DNA of 64,000 nucleotides from the NCBI RefSeq assembly GCF_003609975.1, contig NZ_AP018400.1, positions 159,501 to 223,500 of the forward strand, written 5' to 3'. The stretch's first letter is position 1. Every line of letters starts with the position of its first letter. The DNA is from Streptococcus ruminantium. GTDB taxonomy: Bacteria; Bacillota; Bacilli; Lactobacillales; Streptococcaceae. Both the position numbers and the translations under genes were made by a program. Below, one piece after another: positions 8,109 through 17,820 of the stretch. The notes below the pieces were generated by a model. That model was not told the DNA's origin, did not search any database, and saw only the letters and a list, made by a program, of their open reading frames with translations.

Positions 8109-9788
8109 TTAACGATCTGGTGTGAGGAGCATGGGAATAATAATCGGCTCACGTTCTGTTTTTTCGTAGAGGAATGGACGTAGGGCATTGACGATTGCAC
8201 CGTTGACCGTTTGAATATTGGCATCTTTGTTTCTCATAGCGATACGGATGGCGTTAAAGAGGACGCGTTGGCTTTCGCGAATGAGATCGCCAGATTCTCT
8301 CATATAGATAAAACCACGACTGAGGATGTCTGGGCCTGCCAAAATCATTTTAGACTGGAAGTCAACGGTTGCAACAGCTAGAACGACACCGTCTTCTGAC
8401 AAATCGCGACGATCTTTGAGGACAGCAGCACCGATTTCACCGATACGGTTTCCGTCAACGTAGATGTCCTGAGCGTTGAATTGACCAGCAATTCGTGCAG
8501 AGTTCTTTGTGAGAGCTAGCACATCTCCGTTTTCCATGATGAAAATGTTATCTTTTGGAACACCAGTATCTACTGCCAGACCAGCATGGATTTTTTGCAT
8601 GCGGTATTCACCATGTACAGGCATGAAGTATTTTGGCTTGATGAGGCGCAACATGAGTTTTTGTTCTTGTTGGCCACCGTGTCCGGATGTATGAATGTTA
8701 TTGATTTTACCGTGGATAACATCAACACCAGCTTCAATCAAGATATTGATGAGTTTGTTTACTCCTGTGGTATTTCCCGGAATAGGGCTAGATGAGAAGA
8801 TAACGGTATCTCCTGGCTGGAGTTGAACCTGGCGGTGTGTGCCATGAGCAATACGTGATAGAGCCGCCATCGGTTCGCCCTGACTCCCTGTACAGAGAAT
8901 CATAATCTCGCTGGCTGGGTATTCTTTGATTTCGTTTGGTTCGATGAAGGTATGTTTGGGAACCTTGATGTAGCCTAGTTCAATACCGTTAGCGATAGCT
9001 TTCTCCATAGAACGACCAAAAACTGCAATTTTACGTCCAGTTTTAACCGCTGCATCTGCTGCTTGTTGGAGTCGGAAAATGTTGGAGGCAAAAGAGGCAA
9101 AGATGATACGTCCGTGGATACCTTCGATCAGTTTCATGATGGATTGACCGACCACCTTTTCTGAATTGGTAAAGGTTGGAATTTCTGCGTTGGTTGAGTC
9201 GGATAAGAGGCAGAGCACCCCTTCTTCTCCAAGCGCTGCCATGCGGTGCAAGTCAGCGGGCTCTCCAACGGGTGTCAGGTCAAACTTGAAGTCACCAGTA
9301 CAAACAATTTTTCCCTGAGGGGTGTCAATGACGATACCGAGTGGTTCGGGGATAGAGTGGGTGGTCCGGAAGAAGGTGACTTTTAGGTGTTTAAAGGTCA
9401 GTTCGGTGTTGTGGTTGATTTCATGCAAAGATGCGTCACGCAGTAGACCATGTTCTTCTAATTTGCCGCGAATAAGAGCAAGGGCAAGCGGACCGGCATA
9501 GATAGGGATATTGGCTTGCTTGAGCAAGAATGGGATACCACCGATATGGTCTTCGTGTCCGTGGGTAATGACTAGGCATTTGATACGGTCTAGATTTTCA
9601 ACGATGTAGGAGTAGTCCGGGATAACGTAGTCGATACCTAATAGGTCATCTTCTGGGAACTTGATGCCTGCATCGACAATGATAATTTCATTCTTGTATT
9701 CGATACCGTAGGTATTTTTCCCGATCTCACCCAAACCACCGATGGCGAAAACACCAACTTCATGAGGTTTTAGATTAACTGATGACAT
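8109..9788 (-). CDS. rnjA: Ribonuclease J1
   Basis: 559-residue metallo-beta-lactamase/beta-CASP nuclease with 5'-to-3' exonuclease and endonuclease activity in mRNA decay and rRNA maturation. The zinc motif THGHEDH is at residues 75-81. Further signatures are [15 protein letters not shown], the [36 protein letters not shown] block, and the C-terminal domain. It ends close to the bidirectional terminator and lies 3 bp downstream of rpoY, the conserved rpoY-rnjA operon of Firmicutes. Confidence 0.96.
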   Translation of the reverse strand: MSSVNLKPHEVGVFAIGGLGEIGKNTYGIEYKNEIIIVDAGIKFPEDDLLGIDYVIPDYSYIVENLDRIKCLVITHGHEDHIGGIPFLLKQANIPIYAGPLALALIRGKLEEHGLLRDASLHEINHNTELTFKHLKVTFFRTTHSIPEPLGIVIDTPQGKIVCTGDFKFDLTPVGEPADLHRMAALGEEGVLCLLSDSTNAEIPTFTNSEKVVGQSIMKLIEGIHGRIIFASFASNIFRLQQAADAAVKTGRKIAVFGRSMEKAIANGIELGYIKVPKHTFIEPNEIKEYPASEIMILCTGSQGEPMAALSRIAHGTHRQVQLQPGDTVIFSSSPIPGNTTGVNKLINILIEAGVDVIHGKINNIHTSGHGGQQEQKLMLRLIKPKYFMPVHGEYRMQKIHAGLAVDTGVPKDNIFIMENGDVLALTKNSARIAGQFNAQDIYVDGNRIGEIGAAVLKDRRDLSEDGVVLAVATVDFQSKMILAGPDILSRGFIYMRESGDLIRESQRVLFNAIRIAMRNKDANIQTVNGAIVNALRPFLYEKTEREPIIIPMLLTPDR

Positions 9789-9791
9789 GAA

Positions 9792-10022
9792 TTAAAACTC
9801 CGTAATTTTGAAATCTGCATGCTCTTTCTCGTATTCAAGGTGATTGTCTGATAAGAGGTCAATAAATTCAATGTTGTATTCTGGGCGATTTGTTTCAACT
9901 AATTCGCGGGCAATGATCCGACCTTCTAATTCTGATGGAGCATCGATGTCTAGGTAGAGTGCGCGTGTTTGTTCGCGTCGAGGGCTAATTTTTGATTCTT
10001 GATAGAATACTTTGTAAATCAT
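9792..10022 (-). CDS. rpoY: RNA polymerase epsilon subunit
   Basis: 76 residues beginning [19 protein letters not shown], the DUF1447/RpoY family. It is a small auxiliary subunit of Firmicute RNA polymerase with phage Gp2-like fold. Usual length and usual position before rnjA. Confidence 0.94.
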   Translation of the reverse strand: MIYKVFYQESKISPRREQTRALYLDIDAPSELEGRIIARELVETNRPEYNIEFIDLLSDNHLEYEKEHADFKITEF

Positions 10023-10051
10023 GTGTGGTATAGTTCCTTTCTTTTGACTGG

Positions 10052-10095
10052 CAACTACGAAAAAAGCCCCAAACAGTCAATCTGTTTGGTAGTTG
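10052..10095 (-). promoter_or_regulatory. Leader terminator/attenuator before rpoY-rnjA
   Basis: On the minus strand, CCAAACAG and CTGTTTGG form a stem followed by GGCTTTTTTC, an intrinsic terminator about 30 nt before the rpoY start. No gene lies upstream on this strand, so it falls within the rpoY leader. CAACTAC and GTAGTTG flank the terminator and could form a competing or extended stem. Together with the promoter at 10147 this looks like transcription attenuation. Confidence 0.65.
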
Positions 10096-10146
10096 TTATT
10101 CAATTTTCTTGAGTTGTCGATTTCTTCAGTCTAATTATTACTCCTT

Positions 10147-10175
10147 ATTATATCATAAAAATGGTATTGGTAAAA
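10147..10175 (-). promoter_or_regulatory. rpoY-rnjA promoter
   Basis: On the minus strand TTTTAC, 17-bp spacer, TATAAT. Transcription would start near 10140, giving a leader of about 115 nt. Confidence 0.65.
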
Positions 10176-10249
10176 GGAATTGATAGGGAAATGAAAGGTG
10201 TAATGGTTTTCAGAAAAAAGAAGTCAAGGATTGTGATTGATATACAAAG

Positions 10250-10278
10250 TTGACAAAAATATTATTCGTTATTATGAT
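10250..10278 (+). promoter_or_regulatory. Promoter before the broken rgg
   Basis: TTGACA, 17-bp spacer, TATGAT. It is still intact although the gene it serves is broken. Confidence 0.65.
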
Positions 10279-10323
10279 AAATGTAAGTGGTATTTTCGGT
10301 TACTAAATAAAAAGGAGAGGGCC

Positions 10324-10985
10324 ATGGAAAACGTACCGCAAGTAGGTCTAGGTGAGTTTTATAGCGAACTTCGTCGTTCTTGATTGGTTAAGCAAAAAGA
10401 TGTCGTCGGTGGAGAGTTTACGATGGCTCAGTTGTCGCACTTTGAGTCAGGTAAGTCTATGTTGGCAGCAGACAAATTGATACTGGCAGTTGAGGGCATC
10501 AACATGACCATGGAGGAATTTACCTATAAGTATCATGGTTATAAAGAAGCGCCACATATCGAACTAGCCAATCTAATTTCGGATCTGTATTACTAGCAAG
10601 ATAGGGAGGGGTTGTTGGCATTGTTTGGATCAGACCTTTTGAAAGCCGAGGGTCCCTCTATGCAAGACTAAATGGAATTGTCATTAAGGTAGCACTTGTT
10701 GCTTTGGATGGGGGAGATCATTTTGACGAGGAGGATAAGAAGTTTCTCGCTGATTATCTATTTGCCATTGAGGAATGGATGAGTTTTGAGTTGTATTTGT
10801 TTTTAAATGCTCAAATGTTGTTGAATGACAATATGATCGTTAGTTTATTATCTGAGCTGAAGAATGAATCTACGAGTTACCGAAATTTAAGAAAGTATAG
10901 AGATTATTTGAAAAAAATACTTATCAATTCGGTTGGCTTGCTGAATGAATTTACAGATATTCTTAATGTAAAAAGTAGAGAATAA
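10324..10985 (+). pseudogene. Broken Rgg-family regulator
   Basis: ATG at 10324 after GGAGAGG starts MENVPQVGLGEFYSELRRS, then a TGA at 10381 interrupts the helix-turn-helix (continuing LVKQKDVVGGEFTMAQLSHFESGKS). Another stop follows at 10594. A shift of frame before about 10680 leads into VALDGGDHFDEEDKKFLADYLFAIEEW, the conserved middle of Rgg proteins, which ends at 10985. The C-terminal third is missing. At least two stops and one frameshift make it non-functional as a full-length regulator. It is a different Rgg from the intact one at 2701. Confidence 0.82.
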
Positions 10986-10986
10986 T

Positions 10987-11220
10987 GGCGAAAATATCTC
11001 AGGTGGTTAGCGAGTTCGTTTAGAAATTGCACGCTTCCTCTTGCGGAAAAAGGATGTTCTTTTGGCGGATGAGGTTACGGCAGCCTTGGATGAGAAAAAT
11101 GGTAAGGCTGTTCGTCAGCTTTTACATTTCTTGCCAATCATGATAGTAGAAATTGCTCATCATATTGATGACGATATTCGGTATAATCAAGTATTGGAAT
11201 TGAAAAGAGGAGAGAAATAG
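10987..11220 (+). pseudogene. ABC-transporter ATPase C-terminal remnant
   Basis: Frame reads GENISGG, stop (11008), RVRLEIARFLLRKKDVLLADEVTAALDEKNG and on to TAG at 11220. The signature (ISGG with Q/E replaced by a stop), the RLEIAR helix, a Walker B followed by D-loop (DVLLADEVTAALD) and an H-loop-like VEIAHHID are recognisable. The Walker A half is absent. It sits directly after the broken rgg, suggesting that an Rgg plus ABC exporter locus has been lost here. Confidence 0.75.
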
Positions 11221-11259
11221 AAGGGACTGGGAAATAGTTATCTCAGGCTTTTCCATTAT

Positions 11260-11288
11260 TTGAAAAATTCCCCAAGATAGCTTACAAT
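11260..11288 (+). promoter_or_regulatory. tsaB operon promoter
   Basis: TTGAAA, 17-bp spacer, TACAAT, 31 bp before tsaB. Confidence 0.7.
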
Positions 11289-11319
11289 AGGGGGTAGCAT
11301 TGTATAGAAAGAGAAAACC

Positions 11320-12003
11320 ATGAAAATTTTAGCTTTAGATAGCTCCAATCAGGCCTTGTCTGTGGCTTTGGTGGAGGATGACCGTTTGCGGGCGGAGACC
11401 CTCCTGACCATCAAGAAAAATCATAGTATCAGCCTGATGCCTGTTATTGATTTTTTGATGGAACAGGTGGGGTGGATACCAAAAGACTTGGATAGAATCA
11501 TCGTGGCACAGGGACCTGGTTCGTACACAGGTCTCCGAGTAGCGGTAGCAACTGCTAAAACCCTAGCTTATACCTTAAAGATTGAGCTGGTGGGAATCTC
11601 TAGCCTTTATGCCTTGGTACCTCCGGGGCTTTCTGGTTTGGTGGTTCCCCTCATTGACGCCCGCCGTAACCATGTTTATGCAGGTATTTATGAAAATGGC
11701 AGAGCGGTAGAAGCGGATAAGTATTGGTCTTTTGAGGAATTGATAACTAGTTTGTCAGCTAGAGAAAACCTTACTTTTGTGGGAGAGGTGACAAACTTTG
11801 TCACACAGATTGATGAAGCGTTGCCAGCGGCAACCTGTCAAGCTAGTTTTCCATCGGCCTATCAGATAGCCCTGCTTGGAAAGGACTTGCCAGCGGTTGA
11901 TGTGATGAATTTTGAGCCGAATTATCTCAAGCGAGTTGAAGCAGAGGAAAATTGGCTCAGGGACAATGAAGCAGGTTCAGAAAGCTATATTAAACGTGTA
12001 TGA
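11320..12003 (+). CDS. tsaB: tRNA t6A biosynthesis protein TsaB
   Basis: 227-residue ASKHA-fold protein, inactive partner of TsaD in forming N6-threonylcarbamoyl-adenosine (t6A37) in tRNAs reading ANN codons. The N-terminus MKILALDSSNQALSVAL and the motif GPGSYTGLRVAVATAKTLAY are typical. First gene of a tightly packed tsaB-rimI-tsaD operon; its stop overlaps the rimI start by 4 bp. Confidence 0.95.
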   Translation: MKILALDSSNQALSVALVEDDRLRAETLLTIKKNHSISLMPVIDFLMEQVGWIPKDLDRIIVAQGPGSYTGLRVAVATAKTLAYTLKIELVGISSLYALVPPGLSGLVVPLIDARRNHVYAGIYENGRAVEADKYWSFEELITSLSARENLTFVGEVTNFVTQIDEALPAATCQASFPSAYQIALLGKDLPAVDVMNFEPNYLKRVEAEENWLRDNEAGSESYIKRV

Positions 12004-12440
12004 TAGAGATTAGGCAATACGATAGGCAAGTAGATTTAGCGGCAGAAATTTACGCTGTCATGGCTTGTGTTTATCAGGTATCTCCTTGGACTTTGGAGCA
12101 GATTCGATTGGATATGGCAGGGGAGCATACCTACTATTATCTAGCTTATGCAGGTCAAGAGGTGGTTGGTTTTCTGGCTGTTCAGACGGTGTTGGATGAA
12201 ATGGAAATTTTGCAGATTGCTGTCAAGACTAATTTTCAGAGGCGGGGAATTGCTAGTCTCCTGTTGGCTTGTGTGATGGAATGGGAAGGGGACATCTTTC
12301 TCGAAGTGAGGGAGTCCAACTTAGCAGCTCAGTCCCTCTATACACGCCAACATTTTACTAAAATAGGAAAACGAAAGAGCTATTACCGTTATCCTATCGA
12401 GGATGCAGTGATAATGAAGAGAGAACGTGATGAAAGATAG
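12000..12440 (+). CDS. rimI: Ribosomal-protein-alanine N-acetyltransferase RimI-like
   Basis: 146-residue GNAT enzyme. The acetyl-CoA loop is QRRGIASLL, followed by [20 protein letters not shown], the RimI signature. Acetylates the N-terminus of ribosomal protein S18 in the family prototype. It sits between tsaB and tsaD with overlapping ends, the usual streptococcal arrangement. Confidence 0.9.
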   Translation: MIEIRQYDRQVDLAAEIYAVMACVYQVSPWTLEQIRLDMAGEHTYYYLAYAGQEVVGFLAVQTVLDEMEILQIAVKTNFQRRGIASLLLACVMEWEGDIFLEVRESNLAAQSLYTRQHFTKIGKRKSYYRYPIEDAVIMKRERDER

Positions 12441-13437
12441 ATTGATTTTGGCGATTGAGACTTCTTGTGATGAGACCTCAGTGGCTGTTTTACGCAATGA
12501 AGCGGAACTGTTGTCCAATGTAATTGCTAGCCAAATTTCCAGCCACCAGCGTTTTGGTGGTGTGGTACCAGAGGTAGCTAGTCGCCACCATGTGGAGGTG
12601 ATTACGGCCTGTATTGATGAGGCCTTGCTGGAGGCAGGGGTAACTGCTGGAGAATTGACAGCTGTAGCGGTGACTTATGGACCGGGTCTGGTTGGAGCGC
12701 TCTTGGTCGGTCTTTCAGCAGCTAAAGCTTTTGCTTGGGCCAATGGTCTACCCCTGATTCCGGTTAACCACATGGCAGGACACTTAATGGCGGCGCGTGC
12801 GGTAAAGGAGTTGGAATTTCCACTTCTAGCACTCTTGGTCAGCGGTGGGCATACAGAGTTAGTCTATGTGTCAGAGGCAGGTGACTATAAGATTATCGGT
12901 GAAACGCGAGATGATGCAGTCGGTGAGGCTTATGATAAGGTGGGGCGAGTGATGGGGCTTTCCTATCCGGCAGGTCGGGTTATTGATGAGCTGGCCCGTG
13001 AGGGGAAAGATATTTATGACTTCCCTCGTGCTATGATTAAGGAAGATAATCTGGAATTTTCATTCTCTGGTCTCAAATCGGCCTTTATCAATCTCTACCA
13101 CAATGCCCAACAAAAAGGGGAGGTATTATCCAAGGCGAACCTGTCTGCTTCTTTCCAAGCCTGTGTTTTGGATATTCTTATGGCCAAGACCAAGAAAGCA
13201 CTGGAACGATACCCTGTGAAAACCTTGGTCGTAGCAGGTGGTGTAGCAGCCAATCAAGGCTTGCGAGAACGTCTGGCAGCGGAAATGACAGATGTAGAGG
13301 TTATCATCCCACCGCTTCGTCTCTGTGGCGACAATGCAGGTATGATTGCCTTAGCGGCGGTTAGTGAGTACAATAGGAAGAATGTTGCAGGCTGGGACTT
13401 GAATGCCAAACCAAGTTTGGCTTTTGAGAGCCTATAG
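12430..13437 (+). CDS. tsaD: tRNA N6-threonylcarbamoyladenosine transferase TsaD
   Basis: 335 residues. Catalytic ASKHA/Kae1 protein that transfers the threonylcarbamoyl group to A37. Motifs: [14 protein letters not shown], the iron-binding NHMAGHL histidines, [12 protein letters not shown], and [18 protein letters not shown] at 12430 is preferred over GTG at 12427 (same frame, adjacent). Overlaps rimI by 11 bp, so it depends on coupled translation. Confidence 0.96.
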   Translation: MKDRLILAIETSCDETSVAVLRNEAELLSNVIASQISSHQRFGGVVPEVASRHHVEVITACIDEALLEAGVTAGELTAVAVTYGPGLVGALLVGLSAAKAFAWANGLPLIPVNHMAGHLMAARAVKELEFPLLALLVSGGHTELVYVSEAGDYKIIGETRDDAVGEAYDKVGRVMGLSYPAGRVIDELAREGKDIYDFPRAMIKEDNLEFSFSGLKSAFINLYHNAQQKGEVLSKANLSASFQACVLDILMAKTKKALERYPVKTLVVAGGVAANQGLRERLAAEMTDVEVIIPPLRLCGDNAGMIALAAVSEYNRKNVAGWDLNAKPSLAFESL

Positions 13438-13523
13438 TTTATGAAAATAACATTGAACTGGGTGTACTTTAATCATTTGTACCCTCATTCTCTGGCGTTT
13501 ATATTTAACAAAAGGATAAAAAC

Positions 13524-13559
13524 AACCTCTTACGGTCGTGCAATCGTAAGAGGTTTATT
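13524..13559. terminator. Bidirectional terminator between tsaD and the AraC gene
   Basis: AACCTCTTACG pairs with CGTAAGAGGTT, followed by TATTT; overlaps the end of the convergent AraC gene. Confidence 0.8.
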
Positions 13560-14391
13560 TATGAATCTTTCGCCAGCGATTTGGGGACATTTGATAGTGT
13601 CTCTTAAAGGCAGTTGAGAAATTGAATTGATTGGAATAACCGATTTCTTCAGCGATTTCCTGCAAGGTCTTGTTAGTGTTTTTCAGGAGTTCACAGGCCT
13701 CGCTTAAACGATATTGAATGATGAACTGCTGCGGAGAGATGTTCATTTGTTCTTTGAACAGCCGACTGAAATAGTGGCGATTGAGGTTGCAAAATTGTGC
13801 CAAATCATCAACGGAGATAGCTTTTTCATAGTTTCGTTCCACAAAATTGATGGCCTCACGAATATAAAATTCCTTATTTTCATCATGTCTACTGCTCGTT
13901 TTTGTTAACGAGCAGTCTATCAAGGAGGAAATAAATAGATAGAGATGACCAAGAAGAAGTGCACTTTTCTGATGATGCAGTGCGAGAATCTGTTTCATCT
14001 CATAATAGACTGGGCTGGTAGTTGGGGTGTCCCTTTGTGAAAAGATGGGTTGTTCCTTTGAAAGCCCAGCCTGACGCAGAAAGTGTTCTGTTTTCAATCC
14101 ATCAAATTCAATCCAAATGTATGTCCAAGGGTTTTGCTCGTCTGCCTGATAGCTACAGATAGTATCTGGTGAGATGAGGAAGCCTTGTCCAGCTTTTAGA
14201 GGGTAGTCTCTCTGGTTAGAAGTATCGTAAAAAGTTCCTGATCCGGAGATAACATAATGGAACAGATAGTGTTGTTTCATGGTTGGACCAAATGAATGAA
14301 GCGGTTGACAGGCTTCCATGCCAAATTGGATAGGATAAAAGTCGACGTAAGAACGATTGTTAAAAACGTAAAACTCAGGTTGTATCGCCAT
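13555..14391 (-). CDS. AraC-family regulator of the alpha-galactoside locus
   Basis: 278 residues. N-terminal cupin-like sugar-sensing domain (about 1-150; HYVISGSGTFYD) and C-terminal double helix-turn-helix (about 180-278; DLAQFCNLNRHYFSRLFKEQMNISPQQF, then EIAEEIGYSNQFNFSTAFKRH). It resembles RafR/MsmR of streptococci, activators of raffinose/melibiose genes. Transcribed divergently from the binding protein, with a palindrome resembling a cre site close to its -10. Confidence 0.88.
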   Translation of the reverse strand: MAIQPEFYVFNNRSYVDFYPIQFGMEACQPLHSFGPTMKQHYLFHYVISGSGTFYDTSNQRDYPLKAGQGFLISPDTICSYQADEQNPWTYIWIEFDGLKTEHFLRQAGLSKEQPIFSQRDTPTTSPVYYEMKQILALHHQKSALLLGHLYLFISSLIDCSLTKTSSRHDENKEFYIREAINFVERNYEKAISVDDLAQFCNLNRHYFSRLFKEQMNISPQQFIIQYRLSEACELLKNTNKTLQEIAEEIGYSNQFNFSTAFKRHYQMSPNRWRKIHK

Positions 14392-14421
14392 CAGTAATTC
14401 TCCCTATCTCCCCACATTTTT

Positions 14422-14435
14422 TGTAAAGGCTTACA
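14422..14435. promoter_or_regulatory. Palindrome TGTAAAGGCTTACA, cre-like or AraC site
   Basis: Dyad TGTAA-N4-TTACA lies just downstream of the minus-strand TATACT of the AraC gene. It resembles the CcpA consensus but has GG where CG is expected. Catabolite control of this sugar locus is plausible; binding by the AraC protein is the alternative. Confidence 0.5.
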
Positions 14436-14613
14436 ATCAGTATAGCATATTTATATGCAAATGTGACATTTTATTTGGAAAAATTAGAAAATATCCCAAA
14501 ATCATATAGAAGATGTCAAATATTCCTATTCTATAAAAAATCACTTACATGGTATAGTTATCTTAGAAAACAACGTAAGTCGAATGATTCGACAAAAGAA
14601 AAGGGGTATTACG

Positions 14614-15888
14614 ATGAAGAAATGTGGGCGCTATGTAGCATTGGTTGCAGCTGCTAGTCTTTTGGTAGCCTGCTCTAGTTCTAAGGGGTCTAGTGGTGCA
14701 ACGAAGGAAAGTAGCTCTGGAAAAACTGAATTGTCCTATGCAATTTGGGACTCAGGTCAAGAGCCTGGACTGAGAAAAATTGCAGATGAGTTTGAGAAAA
14801 AGAATCCAAATATTAAAATCAATATTCAGGTGTCGGACTGGGATTCTTACTGGACTATGTTAGAAGCTGGTGCTACAGGTGGTTCGTTGCCGGATACTTT
14901 CTGGATGCACTCAAATGAAATCCATCGCTATGGAGCTAATGATATGCTACTCCCACTGGATGAGTATCTTGCTAAGAGTGAGGATGCGAAGTTAGCGAAT
15001 TTTCCAGACGGTTTGAACAAAATTTACAATATCAAGGGTAAGCAGTATGCTATTCCGAAGGACTTTGATACGATTGGTCTTTGGTACAATAAGAAATTAT
15101 TTGATGAGGCAGGTATTCCCTATCCAGATGATACCTGGGATTGGAATAAGCTGAAAGAAGTTGCCAAGAAGTTAACGAAAGAAGACGGTAGTCAATACGG
15201 TTTTGGCGCTGGTTTAAGCAATCAAGAAGGCTATTACAACTTTATCTATCAAAATGGTGGTAAGGTAATCACAGACAATCTCAAATCAGGTTATGATGAT
15301 CCTAAGACAATTGAAGCTTTAAATTATTATTTCAGCTTTGTGAAAGAAAAGCTGTCTCCGGCAATTACAGTGGATAAGGAGCGAGCTGAGGTCTTCCAAA
15401 ATGGTCGAGTTGCCATGAGTCTCTTCGGTTCTTGGAATTTAGCTGGCTTCACTGCAAATGACTATATTCGCAAAAATGCGGATGTAGCTGTCTTGCCGAA
15501 GGGACCAGATGGAACTCGTGCAACTATCTTTAATGGTTTGGGGCATGCTATTTCTGCTAAAACGAAGAATCCAGAAGCGGCTTGGAAGTGGGTTGAATAT
15601 CTCAGCTCAAAAGAAGCTCAAGAAATGCAAGCGACCTTGGGTGTAGCTATCTCAGCTTACAAAGGCGCAGCCAACACTTGGGTAGAGTCAAATAAAAATT
15701 TTGCGATTAAGAACTACGTGGATATGGTGGAGTATGCACAGATCCGTCCGTATTCACAATCAACCATCAAGTGGGAAGATAAGGCTTATGAACTATTGAA
15801 ACCAGCCTACCTTGGTGAAAAAACAACAGAAGCTGCTGCCAAGGAAACAGCAGATATGATGAATGCAGAATTAGCAACTGAGAAATAG
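14614..15888 (+). CDS. Sugar ABC transporter substrate-binding lipoprotein (RafE/MsmE-like)
   Basis: 424 residues. Lipoprotein signal with lipobox LLVAC, then the extracellular solute-binding protein family 1 fold (LSYAIWDSGQEPGLRKIADEFEKKNP; GRVAMSLFGSWNL). ATG at 14614 is chosen for AAAAGGGG just upstream; in-frame ATG at 14584 has none. The neighbours (two permeases, alpha-galactosidase, AraC regulator) point to raffinose, melibiose or related alpha-galactosides as ligand. No ATPase gene is nearby, so a shared MsmK-type ATPase encoded elsewhere is likely. Confidence 0.9.
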   Translation: MKKCGRYVALVAAASLLVACSSSKGSSGATKESSSGKTELSYAIWDSGQEPGLRKIADEFEKKNPNIKINIQVSDWDSYWTMLEAGATGGSLPDTFWMHSNEIHRYGANDMLLPLDEYLAKSEDAKLANFPDGLNKIYNIKGKQYAIPKDFDTIGLWYNKKLFDEAGIPYPDDTWDWNKLKEVAKKLTKEDGSQYGFGAGLSNQEGYYNFIYQNGGKVITDNLKSGYDDPKTIEALNYYFSFVKEKLSPAITVDKERAEVFQNGRVAMSLFGSWNLAGFTANDYIRKNADVAVLPKGPDGTRATIFNGLGHAISAKTKNPEAAWKWVEYLSSKEAQEMQATLGVAISAYKGAANTWVESNKNFAIKNYVDMVEYAQIRPYSQSTIKWEDKAYELLKPAYLGEKTTEAAAKETADMMNAELATEK

Positions 15889-15890
15889 CC

Positions 15891-15930
15891 AGGAGGTCTA
15901 GGGAAGTAAATCTCTTCCCCGGACCTTCTT
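15891..15930 (+). promoter_or_regulatory. Intra-operon stem-loop after the binding-protein gene
   Basis: AGGTC-GGGAAG pairs with CTTCCC-GGACCT around a short loop, then TCTTAT. The T tract is weak, so it is more likely a partial terminator or mRNA-stabilising stem that raises binding-protein levels over permeases. Confidence 0.6.
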
Positions 15931-16049
15931 ATACTCTATGAAAAGCAAATGGAGAGCACAGCTTATGTTTTCTATCGAAGTCGGTCTGACGATTTGCTTG
16001 GGTCATCTCTGGTGGTGTTTTACACTTAATATTGATGTTCATTGAGTAT
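15931..16049. repeat. BOX-like element
   Basis: The element starts with ATACTCTATGAAAAGC and ends with GTTCATTGAGTAT. These ends are near-complementary and resemble the outer ends of streptococcal BOX repeats (boxA start and boxC end, from memory). It is 119 bp and sits in the gap between the binding-protein and permease genes. The interior has no clear boxB repeats. Confidence 0.5.
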
Positions 16050-16076
16050 GCTGATAAAAATAGAAGGATGGGTAGT

Positions 16077-16970
16077 ATGTTTCGGAAAAAGGGAAGTTTA
16101 AACGAGGCAATTTGGGGCTGGGCGATGGTTGCACCGACAATTGTTGGTTTAATAGTGCTCAACATTATTCCCATTTTTCAAACCATGAAGATGAGTTTCC
16201 ACAAGAGTGGGGATTTTGGGAAGAATGATATGTTTGTTGGTCTAGCAAATTACCAACGGATGCTAGGAGATGCACAGGTATGGCAGGCGACATGGAATAC
16301 CATGAAGTATACGATTTTGGTCGTTCCAGCTACGGTTGCACTGGCTATGTTGTTGGCGGTCCTACTCAATTCCAAAATAAAAGGTAAGCATGTTTATCGG
16401 ACCATTTTTTTCCTACCTATGGTTGCGGCGCCAGCTGCTGTAACCATGGTTTGGAGATGGTTGTATAATACTGATTTTGGTTTGATTAACTATGTTTTAC
16501 GCCGCTTGGGGTTTGGAGCTGTTAACTGGATTGAGGACCCTAAGATTGCTCTGTATTCCATTGCTCTTATCGGAATTTGGAGTACAGTCGGGTACAGTAT
16601 GATTTTGATTTTAGCAGGTTTACAAGAGATTCCTACGGATTTCTACGAGGCGGCTCGTATCGACGGTGCCAGTCCAATCAAGCAATTCTTCTCCATCACC
16701 CTGCCACTTGTTTCTCCGACTCTTTTCTTTGTAGTAGTGACTAGTGTCATTCAATCCATGCAGGTATTTGATGTGATTTATATGATGGAGGACATTCGTA
16801 GTCCAGCTTATGATAAGACGGTGTCTTTGGTTTATCTATTTTACAATAATTCCTTCAAGTATTCAGACAAGGGATATGGATCCACTATCGTCATGCTCTT
16901 ACTATTGATTATTCTTGTGATTACCTTTGTTCAGATGAAGGTACAGAAAAAATGGGTACATTACCAGTAA
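16077..16970 (+). CDS. Sugar ABC transporter permease (RafF/MsmF-like)
   Basis: 297 residues, six membrane helices, with the MalF-type EAA loop EAARIDGASPIKQFFSITLPL that contacts the ATPase. Start placed at 16077 (MFRKKGSLNEAIWGW) because AAGGA lies 8 nt upstream; the same frame is open from 16032 but that start falls inside the BOX-like element. First permease of the alpha-galactoside importer. Confidence 0.9.
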   Translation: MFRKKGSLNEAIWGWAMVAPTIVGLIVLNIIPIFQTMKMSFHKSGDFGKNDMFVGLANYQRMLGDAQVWQATWNTMKYTILVVPATVALAMLLAVLLNSKIKGKHVYRTIFFLPMVAAPAAVTMVWRWLYNTDFGLINYVLRRLGFGAVNWIEDPKIALYSIALIGIWSTVGYSMILILAGLQEIPTDFYEAARIDGASPIKQFFSITLPLVSPTLFFVVVTSVIQSMQVFDVIYMMEDIRSPAYDKTVSLVYLFYNNSFKYSDKGYGSTIVMLLLLIILVITFVQMKVQKKWVHYQ

Positions 16971-16980
16971 GGAGGTTCAT

Positions 16981-17811
16981 GTGAAACACTCGGCTTTTAA
17001 ATCAACTATCTGGATGCATGTCTTTCTGATTATGGTGGCATTGGGAATGCTTATCCCCTTTATCTGGATGGTATTGACATCTTTTAAAACAGTAACAGAA
17101 TCCACTCAGATGAATCCCTTCCAAATTTTACCAAGTAAGTGGATAGTTAATAACTATACGGAAGCTATTCGAACCAATAACTTTCCTATTCTTTATGTTA
17201 ATACGATTTTGATGATGTTGTGGCGAATCTTCAGCTCGGTCATGTTTTCTGCTATGGCAGCCTACGCTTTTGCACGACTGGAATTTCCGGGACGAGATTT
17301 CTTGTTTGGTCTGGTCCTTTTCCAAATGATGGTACCGCCGCAATTATTTGTCATTCCGCAGTATTTGATGATTGACCAACTCGGTATGCGCAATACGATT
17401 TTTGCTTTAGTCTTTCCGGGACTGGTCAGTGCATTTGGAACGTTCCTGTTACGTCAATTTTTCATGGGGCTTCCAAAAGAATTGGAAGAATCTGCTAAGT
17501 TGGATGGCTGTAATATTGGACAAACTTTTTTCAAGGTGATGTTACCCTTGGCTAAGTCTGGTCTGATTGCCTTGGCGATTTTCACGGCTCTGTTTGCTTT
17601 TAAAGATTTGTTGTGGCCATTGATTATCAACTCAGAAGCGGATAAAGCAACTCTGTCCAGTGCCCTTTCTAAAATTCAAGGTGCTTATGCGGTTAATTAT
17701 CCTCAACTAATGGCAGCAAGTGTCTTGGCCATTTGGCCTATGCTTGTTCTTTACGTGGTATTTCAGAAGCAATTTATTCAAGGGATTGCCACATCTGGTG
17801 GAAAATTATAG
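16981..17811 (+). CDS. Sugar ABC transporter permease (RafG/MsmG-like)
   Basis: 276 residues, six membrane helices, MalG-type EAA loop ELEESAKLDGCNIGQTFF. Starts at GTG 16981 with AAGGAGG 5 nt upstream. It is 10 bp after the first permease and 9 bp before the alpha-galactosidase. Pairs with the preceding permease in the membrane. Confidence 0.9.
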   Translation: MKHSAFKSTIWMHVFLIMVALGMLIPFIWMVLTSFKTVTESTQMNPFQILPSKWIVNNYTEAIRTNNFPILYVNTILMMLWRIFSSVMFSAMAAYAFARLEFPGRDFLFGLVLFQMMVPPQLFVIPQYLMIDQLGMRNTIFALVFPGLVSAFGTFLLRQFFMGLPKELEESAKLDGCNIGQTFFKVMLPLAKSGLIALAIFTALFAFKDLLWPLIINSEADKATLSSALSKIQGAYAVNYPQLMAASVLAIWPMLVLYVVFQKQFIQGIATSGGKL

Positions 17812-17820
17812 GAGGCTACA

